DNA of 64,000 bases, taken from Anisodus tanguticus (lineage: Eukaryota; Streptophyta; Magnoliopsida; Solanales; Solanaceae). The notes under the pieces were generated by a model. The model did not search any database. It worked only from the letters and a program-made list of their open reading frames with translations, and was not told the DNA's origin. The stretch spans positions 63,250,513 to 63,314,512 of the forward strand of contig CM067539.1 of NCBI GenBank assembly GCA_034509755.1, read 5' to 3'. Below are positions 33,101 through 44,375 of this stretch, one piece after another. Every line of letters begins with the position of its first letter. The stretch's first letter is position 1. The position numbers and the translations under genes are program-made.

Positions 33101-33820
33101 GCTCACTATAAACTCATAAGCGTCCTCATTAGGCTGACCAACGAACTACAGAGGCTTCATGTTCGAAAAGTTCTCCTAAATCTTCCACTTATCGCTGGTC
33201 ATAGTTGTCCACCCATAAGCCGGGAACCGAACTCTGGAGCATGAACCTCATCTATATGTAGTGCTGACATTACTGCAGACTGAATACCATGTGTATGAAA
33301 CTCGGGGATCTGAGTCTGCCCCCCTTCTGTGTGGGTCTGAGAACCATCCAGAGTAGTAGGATATACACATGTCTGAGTAAAATTATCTAGAACACTCAAC
33401 AACCGGGCTGATCCTGGGCTAGTCCAACCTTTTCCTCTATCACGTCATCTTGAGGCTCAATAACCGGCTCAGGAAAAGTAAATTTAGCACAAACCTGACC
33501 GGCTCTCTATGCTCCACCTCGAGCCGGTGCTACTGCTCTGGCTCTACCCCAGCCCAAAGCACGTGCTCTACCACATCCATGCATGATTGGTGCTGGAGCA
33601 TGTGCCTCGTCTCTCACCACATCAGCACGATTCCTCACTATCTGTGAAAAAAATAGAAACAAACGTCAAATACCAATTTGATTCAACTTACACGAAAGGA
33701 ATAAAAAAAGTGAAATTTCCCAAATATCCTATAGCCTCTTGAAGATAAGTATGGACTTCTCCGCACCGATCCGCAAGACTCTACTCGGCATTGCTCTTGT
33801 ATTTAAGACTGTTTAACCTA
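33101..33820 (-). other. 5' part of gypsy internal region, upstream of recognisable gag
   Basis: Short frames only. On the minus strand this should hold the start of gag and a leader. I cannot identify a clear start codon. Confidence 0.5.
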
Positions 33821-33834
33821 GGGCTCTGATACCA
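33821..33834 (-). promoter_or_regulatory. Primer binding site, initiator-Met tRNA type
   Basis: The reverse complement reads TGGTATCAGAGCCC, four bases from the LTR end at 33839. Confidence 0.93.
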
Positions 33835-33838
33835 ACTT

Positions 33839-36800
33839 TGTCACGACCCCTTTTTAGGAGTCGTAGTGGCACCTACATAATTCCACAACGTAGGCGAACC
33901 ACTCCCAAATCATTAACATGATATAACATAAGTAAAAGAGGAAGAAAATGATATACTACAAAAGTTGTCTCATACTATAAATGTGGAATAATTAACAAGT
34001 CTGAAAACATTAACAAATACCCCCCCCCCCCCCCCCCCCCAAAGTTCTAGTCTGTAGATACAAGAGCACTAACATAATACGGAACAAGTCTGAAACATGC
34101 AAAACTGAATATATAGTCTGAATATGTCTCTCAAGTACAAACAAAAGACACAAAATATAGGAAGAGTATCCAAGGATATGCTGGATATAACATCCTCACC
34201 TTGAATGACTGGATCAACAACTCGAACTCTCAGCCACTCGGTGCTGAGGAGGTGATAAGTACTGAATCAACATTTAAAAAAAATGCAGCAAGGGTAGCAA
34301 GAGTACAAAACATACCCTCTGTTGCACCCAATCCCCCCCCCCCCCCCGCGAAGAAGAGAGATCCAACATGGTTGCGGCATAATGGTGATTTCGAAATTAA
34401 TTAAAGTTTAAGGAGTCGCCACCTAATTATTCTACGGTAAATTAGGACACTTAAATGTTAACAGAAATGCTACAAAATGAACTCTGATTAATGGTCTGCT
34501 AATCTATGAGATTATGGGTAAGGGTTCTTTATTATCCTAAAGAAAATGAGTTAGACATCCTTTAAGATCCGTTAACTACGATTATCTGGTCAAACTTAGG
34601 TTAATTATTATGCTAAGAAAAAATGCATGTTTTAAAAGTACAAGGTTAATTAAAAGGATGCATTTTGACAATGTAAAGATTTTTACCACTTATTTTTTGG
34701 AGTCTCACAAAGGTGACTGCAGATCTGAGAAATAAATTTCCGACATAAAATCTGAAAAAGTATGCATGACATTGTTTATAAAATATATGTAAAGTTGATT
34801 TTTTTGAATAAAAGCATGCATTTGTATGACATTGTCCAGAAAATACCTATTTTTGGCAATTGATAGTAAGGAGAAAAGCAAATTGTTTTGAAAGTTTGAA
34901 ACATGCATGACGAGCCTAAAACAAATAAGCTAGCGGCGAGTTTCCAATTTTAAAACTACCCGAACCTAAAATAAATATACTAGCGGAGGGTTTCCAATTT
35001 TAAACTACCCGAGGATAAAATAAATAAACTAGCAGCGGGCGATTTTAAACTATCCTACTAATTTATCCGTTCAAGGCCTAATTATTCCAAGTCTTCCCAT
35101 GATCGCACAAAGTTGAGTAATTAAATTACAACAAAAAATAAAATGGCAAGGTTAAGGAATAAAAAAAAACGACGACTAGGGCGGATGACAATGTAATCTC
35201 GCCCTAGTTGTTTGGAAGTCCCGAGGCAGGAGAATGCAATGAACGTGGGTGCGGGTCTTCGTTTAACGACAGTCATGATGAGTCTCATAACGAGACTCTT
35301 CGTCGCTCCCGGTACATTTCATGTAAACTGAAAGAATAGAAAAGGATTAGTAGACTGAACGTAAAAATACATACATACGAAAAAATGTAAATAAATAATT
35401 CATGAAATGTAATATGTGGTTGGGCCTCAGGGGATAATTAACATACAGAAATAGAAAACAGGCCCAAACATATAATTTTCAGATTTGAAAGAGGAAAACA
35501 GACCAACCCAATATGCGATAAGCCCAATTAACAAGTATTCATATTTATACATATGCAAACTCATATTTAACACACTTAGACATGTAGAGGCGTTGATATA
35601 CATAAGACATACTAAATATATGTGGCATATCTGAAGATATACAAAGTATATAACCTGGATATACACTGATGTATACTGGGACCTATATACCTTGTGTACC
35701 TTTGAGGTATACTATTTTAGAAGACAATTGAGCTTAAAATTAAGCTAGTCTAGATTCCTTATTTAGCTAATATTACTGTTATATACCTAATTGAGAATAC
35801 TTAGCATTTTCAGATTTCAAGGCAATTCAAATCACAATTATGTAATCCTACCAGACCACTCATATCAATTTCAACACATGATATCAAACATAAGCCACTT
35901 TGATAACCAAATATCTTGGCTAAACTCAATAATGTCATTCTTAGCTCAAATCAGGATTTAACTATTCTTATGAAGCAAGTAATACATGTTATAGGTCGTA
36001 TTAAACTAAATCAGACTAGTAGTATTAAAAAAAATATAAACCTTAAACTGAAATGGTCTAACAGAGAGTCATCAAATCACACCCAAATAGTGTTATCTAT
36101 CACATAATGTCCTAACATATCATTCAAATCCTATCAGCCCCTCAATTAAGTTAACAAATGGTTAAACATCACATAATACCTTCCCTTAAACATGTATAAG
36201 CAGCATCTTTTTCCTATCCGACAACTCAATGCACAAAAACTAACTAAAATTAGCTACAACATGCTTATAGTAATGCTAACAAATACAACTAATACATATT
36301 TAAAGAAAACACACAACAAAACGTAAAGGAACTAAAATTAAAATTCAAAGGAATTGGAGTTTACGGACCATCTCCGAGCAGCGAACCGAGGCGTGTTTCG
36401 AATCGTCGAATCCGCTCGGAGTTATTTTGGAATTCTGATTTTTGCGATTTCGAAATTCTGATTTTCTGATTTTGGACTGCCGATTTTCTAATTTTGGACC
36501 CGGTTTGAACCCTACCCGATACAGACTCGTCCCGGATTTTGACCCGACCCGGAAACGTGAAGAAGAAAAAGATTTTTGGATTGAAATTAGGACCCAAAGA
36601 GGAGTATTTTTTTAAACCAAAAATTAGGAACAAACCCGTTTTTCTTTTTCTGATTTCGGACTCTGACCCCAGACCGGACTGTTTTTCGATTTCTTTTTGG
36701 ACTGTTTTTCGGACTTGGACCATTTTCGATTTCTTTTTGGATTCAGCCCTCTGTTTTTCGACCTCGGACAGGACCTAAAATGAAGAACAAGGGGGGGGGG

Positions 36801-39587
36801 GGGTATTTATAGATGGATCCCCTCAAAATCGTTCACCCCTTACCCCCATTTCAACTTCGAGTTTAATTTCGAATTAAAGGGGCAAATGTGACGATTTTGG
36901 GGCGGATTTGAGGGGTGCAGGTCGTGGTTTTTGGGAGATAGGGTATGAGTAAAGTGACGGGAAGGGGTGTGGTGGTGTCAGGTGAAGAGTGGTGGTGTCG
37001 GATGGTGGTGTCGGCGGGTTTTGGGGATAGGGTTTGGTAGGTCGGCTGATTTTGATGGGAAAGGGTGAAATGGGTTTAGGGTTTGTTTTGGGGAATAAAA
37101 GGGTATGGGCGTTTTGGGGTTGGGCCGGGTCGGTGCCGACTGGGCTGGTTTTTTAGATTGTCGATTGGGTTGTTCGGTTGGGCTGCTTGTTGTGTGGGTT
37201 TATAGAATGTTTTTGGGTGAGGAAAAAAATGGGTTGTGGGTTAAAATATAAAAAGAGTTTATTATAAAAAGATGTTTTGCAAAAAATGTAAATTATAAAG
37301 ATAAAAAATAACTATGTGATAATAATAAAAATATAATATTTGTGAAATGCTTAATGCTTAATTTAAATAAAAAATGCGATATCATTTTGCGAAAATAAAA
37401 TAACATAGAATATTAAGGTAAAAACTATGATTATGATATTAAAAGGCAAATGATAGTAGAAAACATGTGAATAATGATAATAAATAATGATATTGAGAAT
37501 AGACGACGATATTAAAGCCTTATTTATAATGATTATGTATCTTCCATCGTTGTCGGCCTATGATGTCTATGGGGGTGTTGACACCCAATTTTGTCCCCTC
37601 TTTTTCGATTATTTTTTTGCGATTTAAAATATTTTTGACACCTCATGACTAGAACTCATAACTTATTTGTCGAGTCTCAATCATGTTGCAAGCGTGCAAC
37701 TTCGCTCCCCACATATCAATATCATTTCAAGAATCATAATCTCATATTACTCTTACCTTTACGATCTCTTGGACCATAACATATACATACCACTCTCACA
37801 TCAAGTCACAGAGCAATGAGTGTATGAATGCAATGACAATACAAGACAAGATTTCGTAATATAATGAGATGTAATCAAGTATAGAGATGATATACACATG
37901 GTTTCAAGAATTTCAACAACACATAAGTAATTCTAATCAAATCAGAATATCAATCGAAAGCATGTGTGATCAGTAACAAAACAATAACAAACATGGCGAC
38001 AAGCCCACATATGACGATGAGCCCAAATAAATAGTAGTCGAAATTAGCATAAGGTTGATTCCCTAAATCAGCATATTATCACAGTTCAACACCAGATCCA
38101 CTCAACTGTTCATCACAACAGGCTGGGTGGGACGCCCAAACACGCCCAATACCTCTCAATATTTATAACTAATTATGCACTTTTATCGGGATCTCAAAAA
38201 GCTAAACTGTAGCCTACCTCAAAGCCGAGCAGGAGCGTTATCAAATCAAGTCTCGAATACAACCTTGCCCTTCATTCTTGCCTCGCGACGATCGAAGTCT
38301 ATTCACATGTATTACATAGTTAATAATACGCTTAACACAATAAAAGCAAGACTTTAAATACCCATCCCGGGCCCATGCCACCAAGATTCAAACTTTAACT
38401 CACAAAATCCAAGATTACATACGAGACAATCATATCCTTAAATTAATTAAAAATATATTCACATTTGATCCCTCAATTGGACAATAATAAAAAAGCCTCA
38501 ATTTGAAACCCTGAAAATTTTCCCCAATTGAAAACATGATTCTATCACTAAATTAAGACTTATAACATGATAATCTAACATAATCCAAATCCTAATTCAT
38601 GATATTAACATCATTCAATCCATAAGCCCCTATTAAAACCAATCATACAACTCTCTTAATCTCACAATATGCATACCACATCTTCCCCAATTCAAACAAT
38701 AAGCTAAACCACCATTAATAAGCTTATAATCAGAAATTTAAATAGAAAAGGGAAAAAATATATTGCCTCAAGGTAAGAAATGCTCCTAAGGCTCTTAAAT
38801 AACCCTTATGCGGCGTTGGTTTCGAGAATACACTCTTTTGGGAAAGAAGATCTGACCTAGAATTATATATAGGACACTTGAACAGTGATCCGCCCCGGCG
38901 GAATCAACTCCGCTGGAGCAGACCCCCTGCGACGAAAAGGCATTTGTCGTAGCGAATGTCACTTGACACATCATCCCTCGCCACAACAGACCCGATTCTG
39001 CTATGGCGAAACTTTTCATTTCTCTTACGAGTTAATCTTCCGCTGAGGCAGACCCGTTGAATAGGAAGCTAGTTCTGTCATGGCAAACACTAGCAGTGAA
39101 ATATAGCAAAAAGCCTTCATCCAACACCGAAACACTCGCGGAACCCCCGGACACAAACCAAACATGTTCGTCTATGGTAAACAATGCTACAACTCGCCCG
39201 TACCCTCGAATTTCACAAATAATCGAGCCAATGCATACTTTTCTAAAGAATCATTCTGGATGAAACCAAAATTCAAACTTTTTTAAATAAGACCACAAAA
39301 TACATCCAATTACCTTGGGAAGTAAACCGATGACTCGACTAAGTCATAAATGACCCTTCAAAACTACCAGAAGTGACTGAACCCGAAAATGATCCAGTCT
39401 AGACACAAGTCAACTAACCAACTCTAAGTTTCTAGGCTTGGACTTTTTCATCCGAAACTCATATAAATGGATCTCAGAATCTGTGCCACCCATCCCCGCG
39501 CATCACAAACCCCATAAAAAGTCTACGGGAAGGGTCAAATAAATAAATAGGGGTCTTTAGCAAGAAACGACCAAGCGAGTTGTTACA
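33839..39587 (-). mobile_element. 5' LTR of the gypsy element, interrupted by another LTR
   Basis: Runs from TGTCACGACCCC (33839) to TTGTTACA (39587). Without the 3.26-kb insert the LTR is about 2.5 kb. A poly-C run of about 20 lies at 34021-34040. No coding sequence. Confidence 0.83.
34320..37583. mobile_element. Solo LTR (~3.3 kb) nested in the gypsy LTR
   Basis: Starts TGTTGCACCC and ends GGGGGTGTTGACA, mirror-like ends used by a large Solanaceae LTR family. The word GGAGTCGCCACCTAATTATT follows near 34414, which I associate with this family. A 13-base G run precedes a TATA-like GTATTTATAGATGG near 36806. The interior is non-coding and the open frames at 36361-36778 follow from composition. 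The right boundary is uncertain: ACCCAATTTTGTCCCC follows at once and resembles the start of the same LTR, and no 5-bp target duplication is clear. Confidence 0.6.
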
Positions 39588-39977
39588 AAAAAACATCAAA
39601 ACACATCCCTCATTATTCTATCATACACATATACCATATATTAGTACTCTGTGATGCCTAAATAGTATATCATATAAACTAAAAGAGTATCAATTACATA
39701 CCAACTCTTAAAAAAATGATACTCCCATTGTATATAAATATACTAACATGGTATCATAGATGAGCAACTAAAATAGTTTCAACCGCTAACTACTTTATGA
39801 TACTCAATCACTATCATATAATAATCGAGTATCTCACCAATTTGAAGGTTCACTACTTCAAAACACACAGACTATTAACTGCATCGACAGAAACTACATT
39901 ATGTACAACTTTGATTTCACCACATTTTTGCATAAAGTATAGAAATCAAAGGTAACAAAAGACAAAAAACAAGTTAC
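39588..39977 (-). repeat. Intron 1 of the ULP1 relic with remnants of the ~88-bp minisatellite
   Basis: Between the gypsy LTR end and the exon donor lie words such as GATACTCCCATTGTATATAA and ATACTAACATGGTATCAT (about 39718-39765). They match the unit of arrays 1 and 2 in diverged form. At least one, perhaps two or three, decayed units are present. Confidence 0.65.
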
Positions 39978-40145
39978 CTTCGTATTATCAACATCATCGG
40001 GCTATGTAGAGACTGTATCATGTGTTGTTTCGGGAATTGATTCACAAGGAATATCTTGTGATACTGGACTTTTTCTTTTCCTCTTCACATTCTCATTGTT
40101 TGAACCATCCGCCACCACTTTTTTCCTTCCCCTTCCTTTTGGCAT
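39978..40145 (-). pseudogene. First exon of the MULE-borne ULP1 gene
   Basis: The minus strand starts MPKGRGRKKVVADGSNNENV and continues with the basic KRKRKSPVS, a likely nuclear signal, then DIPCESIPETTHDTVST, an in-frame TAG near 40005, and PDDVDNTK. A consensus donor GTAACT follows at 39977. I link it to the exons at 30.4-31.3 kb because exon, intron and minisatellite remnants sit exactly across the gypsy insertion. Copia sequence begins one base upstream of its ATG, so the promoter is lost. Confidence 0.65.
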
Positions 40146-41465
40146 TGTCAATATCTTTACCGGTCACACATCGACGGATATTGAAGCCGCAGTGCATACA
40201 CTTGGCTTAAATCTTCCGGACGCAAATTGGTACATGGACACCGGTTCCACTACTCACATGACGTCCGACCAAGGTACTCTCTCATCTTATTCCAATTTGA
40301 ACAACAATCGTGGCATAATTGTTGGTAATGATGATTCAATTCCAATTCGTGGTTACGGTCATAAAACTTTGTCTCCCCCCACCATCCACCTCTTGTCTTA
40401 AAAAATGCCCTTCATGCCCCTAACTTAATTTAAAAATTGGTGTCTGTTCGTAAATTCACCACTGATAATTGGGTTTCTGTTGATTTTGATCCTTTTGAGT
40501 TTTCTGTGAAGGATTTCAAGACGGGGATTCCTTTTATGAGATGTGATAGTAGGGGAGATCTTTACCCTATCACGCCCACATCCGGTCTCTCGAGTCAAGC
40601 CTTGCCATCTACTTTTGCATCTTTAGCTCTTTCCGTATGACATGCACGTTTGGGTCACCCTGGGTCGTCTATTGTTTCTTCATTACATAAAAACAATTGT
40701 ATTTCTTGTAAGGGTACGCATAGTACTCCAATTTGACAATCTTGTCCTCTAAGAAAACTTGTTAGATTACCATTTGTAGACTCTCAATCTCGTACTTTAA
40801 TGCCATTTGATATTATTCATAGCAATTTATGGACATCTCTCATTTTAAGTTTTGTGGGCCATCGTTATTATATTCTATTTTTGGATGATTATTCTAAATT
40901 TTTATGGACTTTTCCGTTAGCGAAAAAATCACAAGTTTTTTCCACATTCTTAAAATTTAGGCATTCATCTGTACCCAATTCGACCGGAAAATAAAAAATA
41001 TTCAATGTGATAATGGCAAGGAATATGATAATGGGATGTTTCGGGATTTTTGTGATACTCATGTCATTGTTGTCACTTGTCATGCAGATGGGTTATTCTT
41101 ATCACAACGGAAGTATGCAGCTGAGATCATTGAGCGCACTGGTATGTCCTCATGCAAGTCTACTTCCACTCCAGTTGATACTAAATTCAAGTTGGGTGCT
41201 GCGGCGGGCTCGCCATATGAGGATCCGACCCACTATCACAGTCTTGCAGGGGCACTTCAGTATCTTACTTTCACGAGACCTGATATTACTTATACCGTCC
41301 AGCAGGTGTGTTTGTTTATGCATGATCCTCGAGTTGAGCACATGAATGCGCTCAAACGCATCATCTGATACTTACATGGCACACTTGATTATGGGTTGCA
41401 TCTATATCCGTCGTCGATCTCTACACTTGTCTCTTATACAGATGCTGATTGGGGTGACTGTCCGG
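40146..41465 (+). pseudogene. Ty1-copia pol relic with an internal deletion (fragment 1)
   Basis: Protease (ANWYMDTGSTTHMTSDQGTL, about 40220-40285), pre-integrase (SVRKFTTDNWVSVDFDPFEF, from 40441; ARLGHPGSS near 40650) and the integrase start (LMPFDIIHSNLWTS, near 40800; Asp now Asn) are present. At about 41085 the sequence jumps to the C-terminal reverse transcriptase and RNase H (LSQRKYAAEIIERTGMSSCK, TFTRPDITYTVQQV, YTDADWGDCPDTR). About 2 kb of integrase and reverse transcriptase is deleted at that junction. It is the same copia family as the minus-strand relic at 10.4-13 kb. Multiple frameshifts are present. Confidence 0.87.
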
Positions 41466-43445
41466 ACACCAGACGATAAGGCATGTGTGCATGTTCCTAA
41501 GAATGAGAGCTCAAAGCTAGAAGTTATAATTAGGCAATTTATCTTCATTGGTTATGGTCAAGATGAATTCGGCTATCATTTCTATGATCCAATTGAGAAG
41601 AAAATTATTAGAAGTCGTGATGTTGTATTCTTTAAAAACCAAACAATTGAAGATTTTGACAAAGCTAAGAAGGTTAATTATCATAGCAATGAGAGCTTAA
41701 TTGATGTTGATCTAGTTCCTGTGAATATTGCACCGGAAGAAAATCTTCAAAATAATGAATATAGTGATTATGTTAAGAATGACCAGCATGATATTGTTGA
41801 TGCTCCAGTGGAAGATGATGTGGTTGGTCAGCAACCAATTTTTATTGATGCTCCAGAGAGTTCTCTCAGAAGATCTACTAGAGAGAAACGACTATCATCT
41901 CGTTATTCTTCCAATGAGTATGTACTCTTGACTGACGGGGGAGAACTGGAAAGTTTTTATGAAGCTATAGATATTGAAGAAAAAGAGAGGTGGTTTAATG
42001 CTATGCAATATGAGATTAAATCTTTACATGATAATCATACATTTAATCTGGTTATACTTCCTAAAGACAAGCTTTGAAAAACAAGTGGGTTTTCAGGGTG
42101 AAACATGAAAATGGTAACTCAGTTCCACGGTACAAGACTAGATTGATTGTAAAGGGATTTAATCAGAAGAATGGAGTAGATTTTGATGAAATCTTTTCTC
42201 TAGTTATGTCATCCATTCGGGTTGTTCTGGGCTTAACTGCAAGTCTAGATTTAGAGGATGAGCAAATGGTTGTTAAAACTATTTTTCTCCATGGTGACTT
42301 AGATGAAGAAATTTAGCAGCCAGAATATTTTGAAGTCAATGAAAAAGGGAATTATGTTTGCAAATTGAAAAAAAACTTGTATAGTCTGAAATAAGCTCAC
42401 AGGCAGTGATACACGAAGTTTGGTTCTTCGATGAGTCAGCAGGGCTTCAAGAAGTCTTCTTCAGATCATTGTCCTTTTATGCAAAAAATCTCTAATGACG
42501 ACTTTATCATTTTATTGATTTATGTTGATGTGTTGTTGGTCATAATGCTTGTAGGATTCAGAAGTTGAAGCAAGAGTTGAATAAGTCTTTTGCCATGAAA
42601 GAATTGGGACCACCAAGGCAGATTCTTGGCATGCAGATTGTTTGTTATATAGAGGTCAAGAAGTTGTGGTTATCATAACAGAAGTACATTCAGAAAGTAT
42701 TTCACAGGTTCAACATGGATAAAGCTAAGGTTGTCCGTACACCTTTAGCTATGCACTTCAAATTGAGCATGAAACAGTGTCCTTCCGGTTATGATGAGAA
42801 GAAAGATATGAAGAAAGTTACTTATGCTTCAGTTATTGGCAGTTTGATGTATGCAATGATTTGCACTAGACCAGATATTACTCATGTTGTTGGTATTGTT
42901 AGCCGTTTTCTTTCTAATCCAGGAAAAGAGCATTGAAATACTGTGAAGTGGATTATGAGATATATTTGTGGCACTTCTAGTCTGAGTTTGTGTTTTGGGA
43001 CAGGGAAGCATATTCTTTGTGGTTACACTGATTCAAATATGGTCGGTGATGTTGATACTTGCAAGTCTATTTCAGACTACTTGGTTACTTTTGCAGGGGG
43101 AGCTGTGTCTTGGAGATCTAGGTTGCAAAAATATATTGCTCTATCTACTATAGAAGCTGAGCTTATTGCTGATGTTAAGCTTGTAAAGAGTTGCTCTGGA
43201 TGAAGAGATTCTTGGAGGAAATTGACTTTGCTCAAGAGAGGTATGTGCTTCATTGCGATAGTCAAAGTACTATTCATGTTGGCAAGAATTCTACATTCCA
43301 CCGTAGGTCGAAACATATTGACGTGAAATAACATTGGATTAGAGATGTGTTGGATTCTAAGTTGCTTGAACTTGAGAAGATTTACACTGATGATAATGGT
43401 TGGGACATGATGACTAAAGCTTTGCCAAGAGGGAAGTTTAAATAG
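41466..43445 (+). pseudogene. Tork-like Ty1-copia pol relic: integrase C-terminus, reverse transcriptase, RNase H (fragment 2)
   Basis: An open stretch to 42077 carries ACVHVPKNESSKLEV, IFIGYGQDEFGYHFYDP and RRSTREKRLSSRYSSNEYVL, then the reverse-transcriptase start EKERWFNAMQYEIKSL. After a frameshift come KNKWVFRVKHENGNSVPRYK, LIVKGFNQKNGVDFDEIFS and FLHGDLDEEI (42074-42316). The active-site region near 42510-42540 reads LLIYVDVLLV where YVDD is expected, so the second Asp is lost. RNase H words (TRPDITHVVGIVSRFLSNPG, GYTDSNMVGDVD, LSTIEAEL) follow to 43200, and the end reads MMTKALPRGKF. The 3' LTR comes 55 bp later. Confidence 0.9.
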
Positions 43446-43499
43446 TGTTGCATGATCGTCGGGATGACGGTCTCCTCCACATAGTCGAGAGGGGTAGAA

Positions 43500-44375
43500 T
43501 TATTGAGTTTTTGAGCTTTTCCCCTTCTTATGTGGATAAATAAAACACTCTTTGGTCCTAGACCACATATCATTTTGGCCCACATATATATACACTTAAA
43601 TGGTCCGATTTTTAGGGTTGGTCACAAAACAAAGAGGGGAAAGAAAGGAGGCAAGTGAGAGAAATAGAAAGTTCACTTTGCTGAAAAAAGTATGTGGGAC
43701 TAGCTTTGCATTTTTGACGATCGCCGTTGATCTAACCGTTGGCATTTGCTAAAATATTAACTGAGTATTCTCAACACATTATTCTTCTATCTGAATGGTG
43801 GAGATAAGATTTGGATGTCTATAGCCGCAGTTTTCGAGCAGTGAACTGTAGCTCATTATTTTTGGTGATTTCTCTCTTTTCTTCAATTGTATTGGTGTTG
43901 CTCTTGTTGTTATTGTTGCTCCTCATTTAGCATTCATATTGTAGCCAGTTGGAGAACTTTGTAACCCTCGTTTGATATAGTGGAACTTTGGACCCGTGGT
44001 CGTTTCCTTTTCACATCGAAAAGATTTTCACATAAATTTGATGTCTTTTGCATTCGCTTTACTTTACTTTTCTTTTCTTGCTATTTTATTTATTGGTATA
44101 GTTGCTGTCCGGATTTCCGTTTGTGCTTAGATTTAGTTTGCTCCTCGCTTTACATTACTTGATTTCCGTTTGTGCTTAGATTTAGTTTGCTCCTCGCTTT
44201 ACATTACTTGCCATTTTATTTGTTAGTATAGTTGCTGCCCGGATTTCCATTTTTCCATTTGTGCTTAGATTTAGTTTGCTCCCTCGTGTTCAAATACTGT
44301 AGACAGTATTTGATTTGGGTATTCTTCCGCTTTATCTTATTGCGCAATTCGGTATTTGCGTGTTTCTTCCCAACA
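43500..44375 (+). mobile_element. 3' LTR of the Tork-like copia element
   Basis: About 876 bp, ending TTCTTCCCAACA at 44375. The start is mutated (TTATTGAGTTT against TGTTGGTTT in the second copy at 50262). Inside, words ATTTCCGTTTGTGCTTAGAT and TTTAGTTTGCTCC are repeated two or three times at 44110-44285. The 5' LTR is missing. Confidence 0.87.

Larger units (their letters stand above)
31335..39587 (-). mobile_element. Ty3-gypsy element, 3'-truncated, minus strand
   Basis: 5' LTR at 33839-39587 (with a nested LTR), primer site at 33821-33834, then gag, protease and the first third of reverse transcriptase, ending at about 31335 where ULP1 sequence begins. The rest of pol and the 3' LTR are missing. 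The LTR ends TGTCACGACCCC and GTTGTTACA are canonical. The right end lies in the first intron of the ULP1 relic. The left edge is a deletion break, not an element end, so the original insertion point is not fully known. Confidence 0.85.
21453..40145. mobile_element. Composite Mutator-like element with mudrA and ULP1 genes, opened by later insertions
   Basis: A mudrA-type transposase relic on the plus strand (21453-24905) and a ULP1-type protease relic on the minus strand (29220-40145) converge on each other. Joint carriage of both genes is known from plant ULP1-bearing MULEs (Kaonashi type), which often lack long inverted ends. Later arrivals are an RTE LINE at 24928-27967 with clear target duplications and a truncated gypsy element at about 31335-39587. 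Removing them gives an ancestral unit of roughly 7-8 kb. The right limit is cut by copia sequence at 40146. An ~88-bp minisatellite is present at three non-coding positions. Confidence 0.75.

Noticed and set aside
34021..34347. Poly-C runs as functional elements
   Set aside because: Long C runs at 34021-34040 and about 34333-34347 are simple repeats in LTRs and may include sequencing-length error.
36361..36778. Overlapping frames of about 120 and 79 codons on opposite strands
   Set aside because: They lie in the nested solo LTR, are low complexity, and show no known domain.
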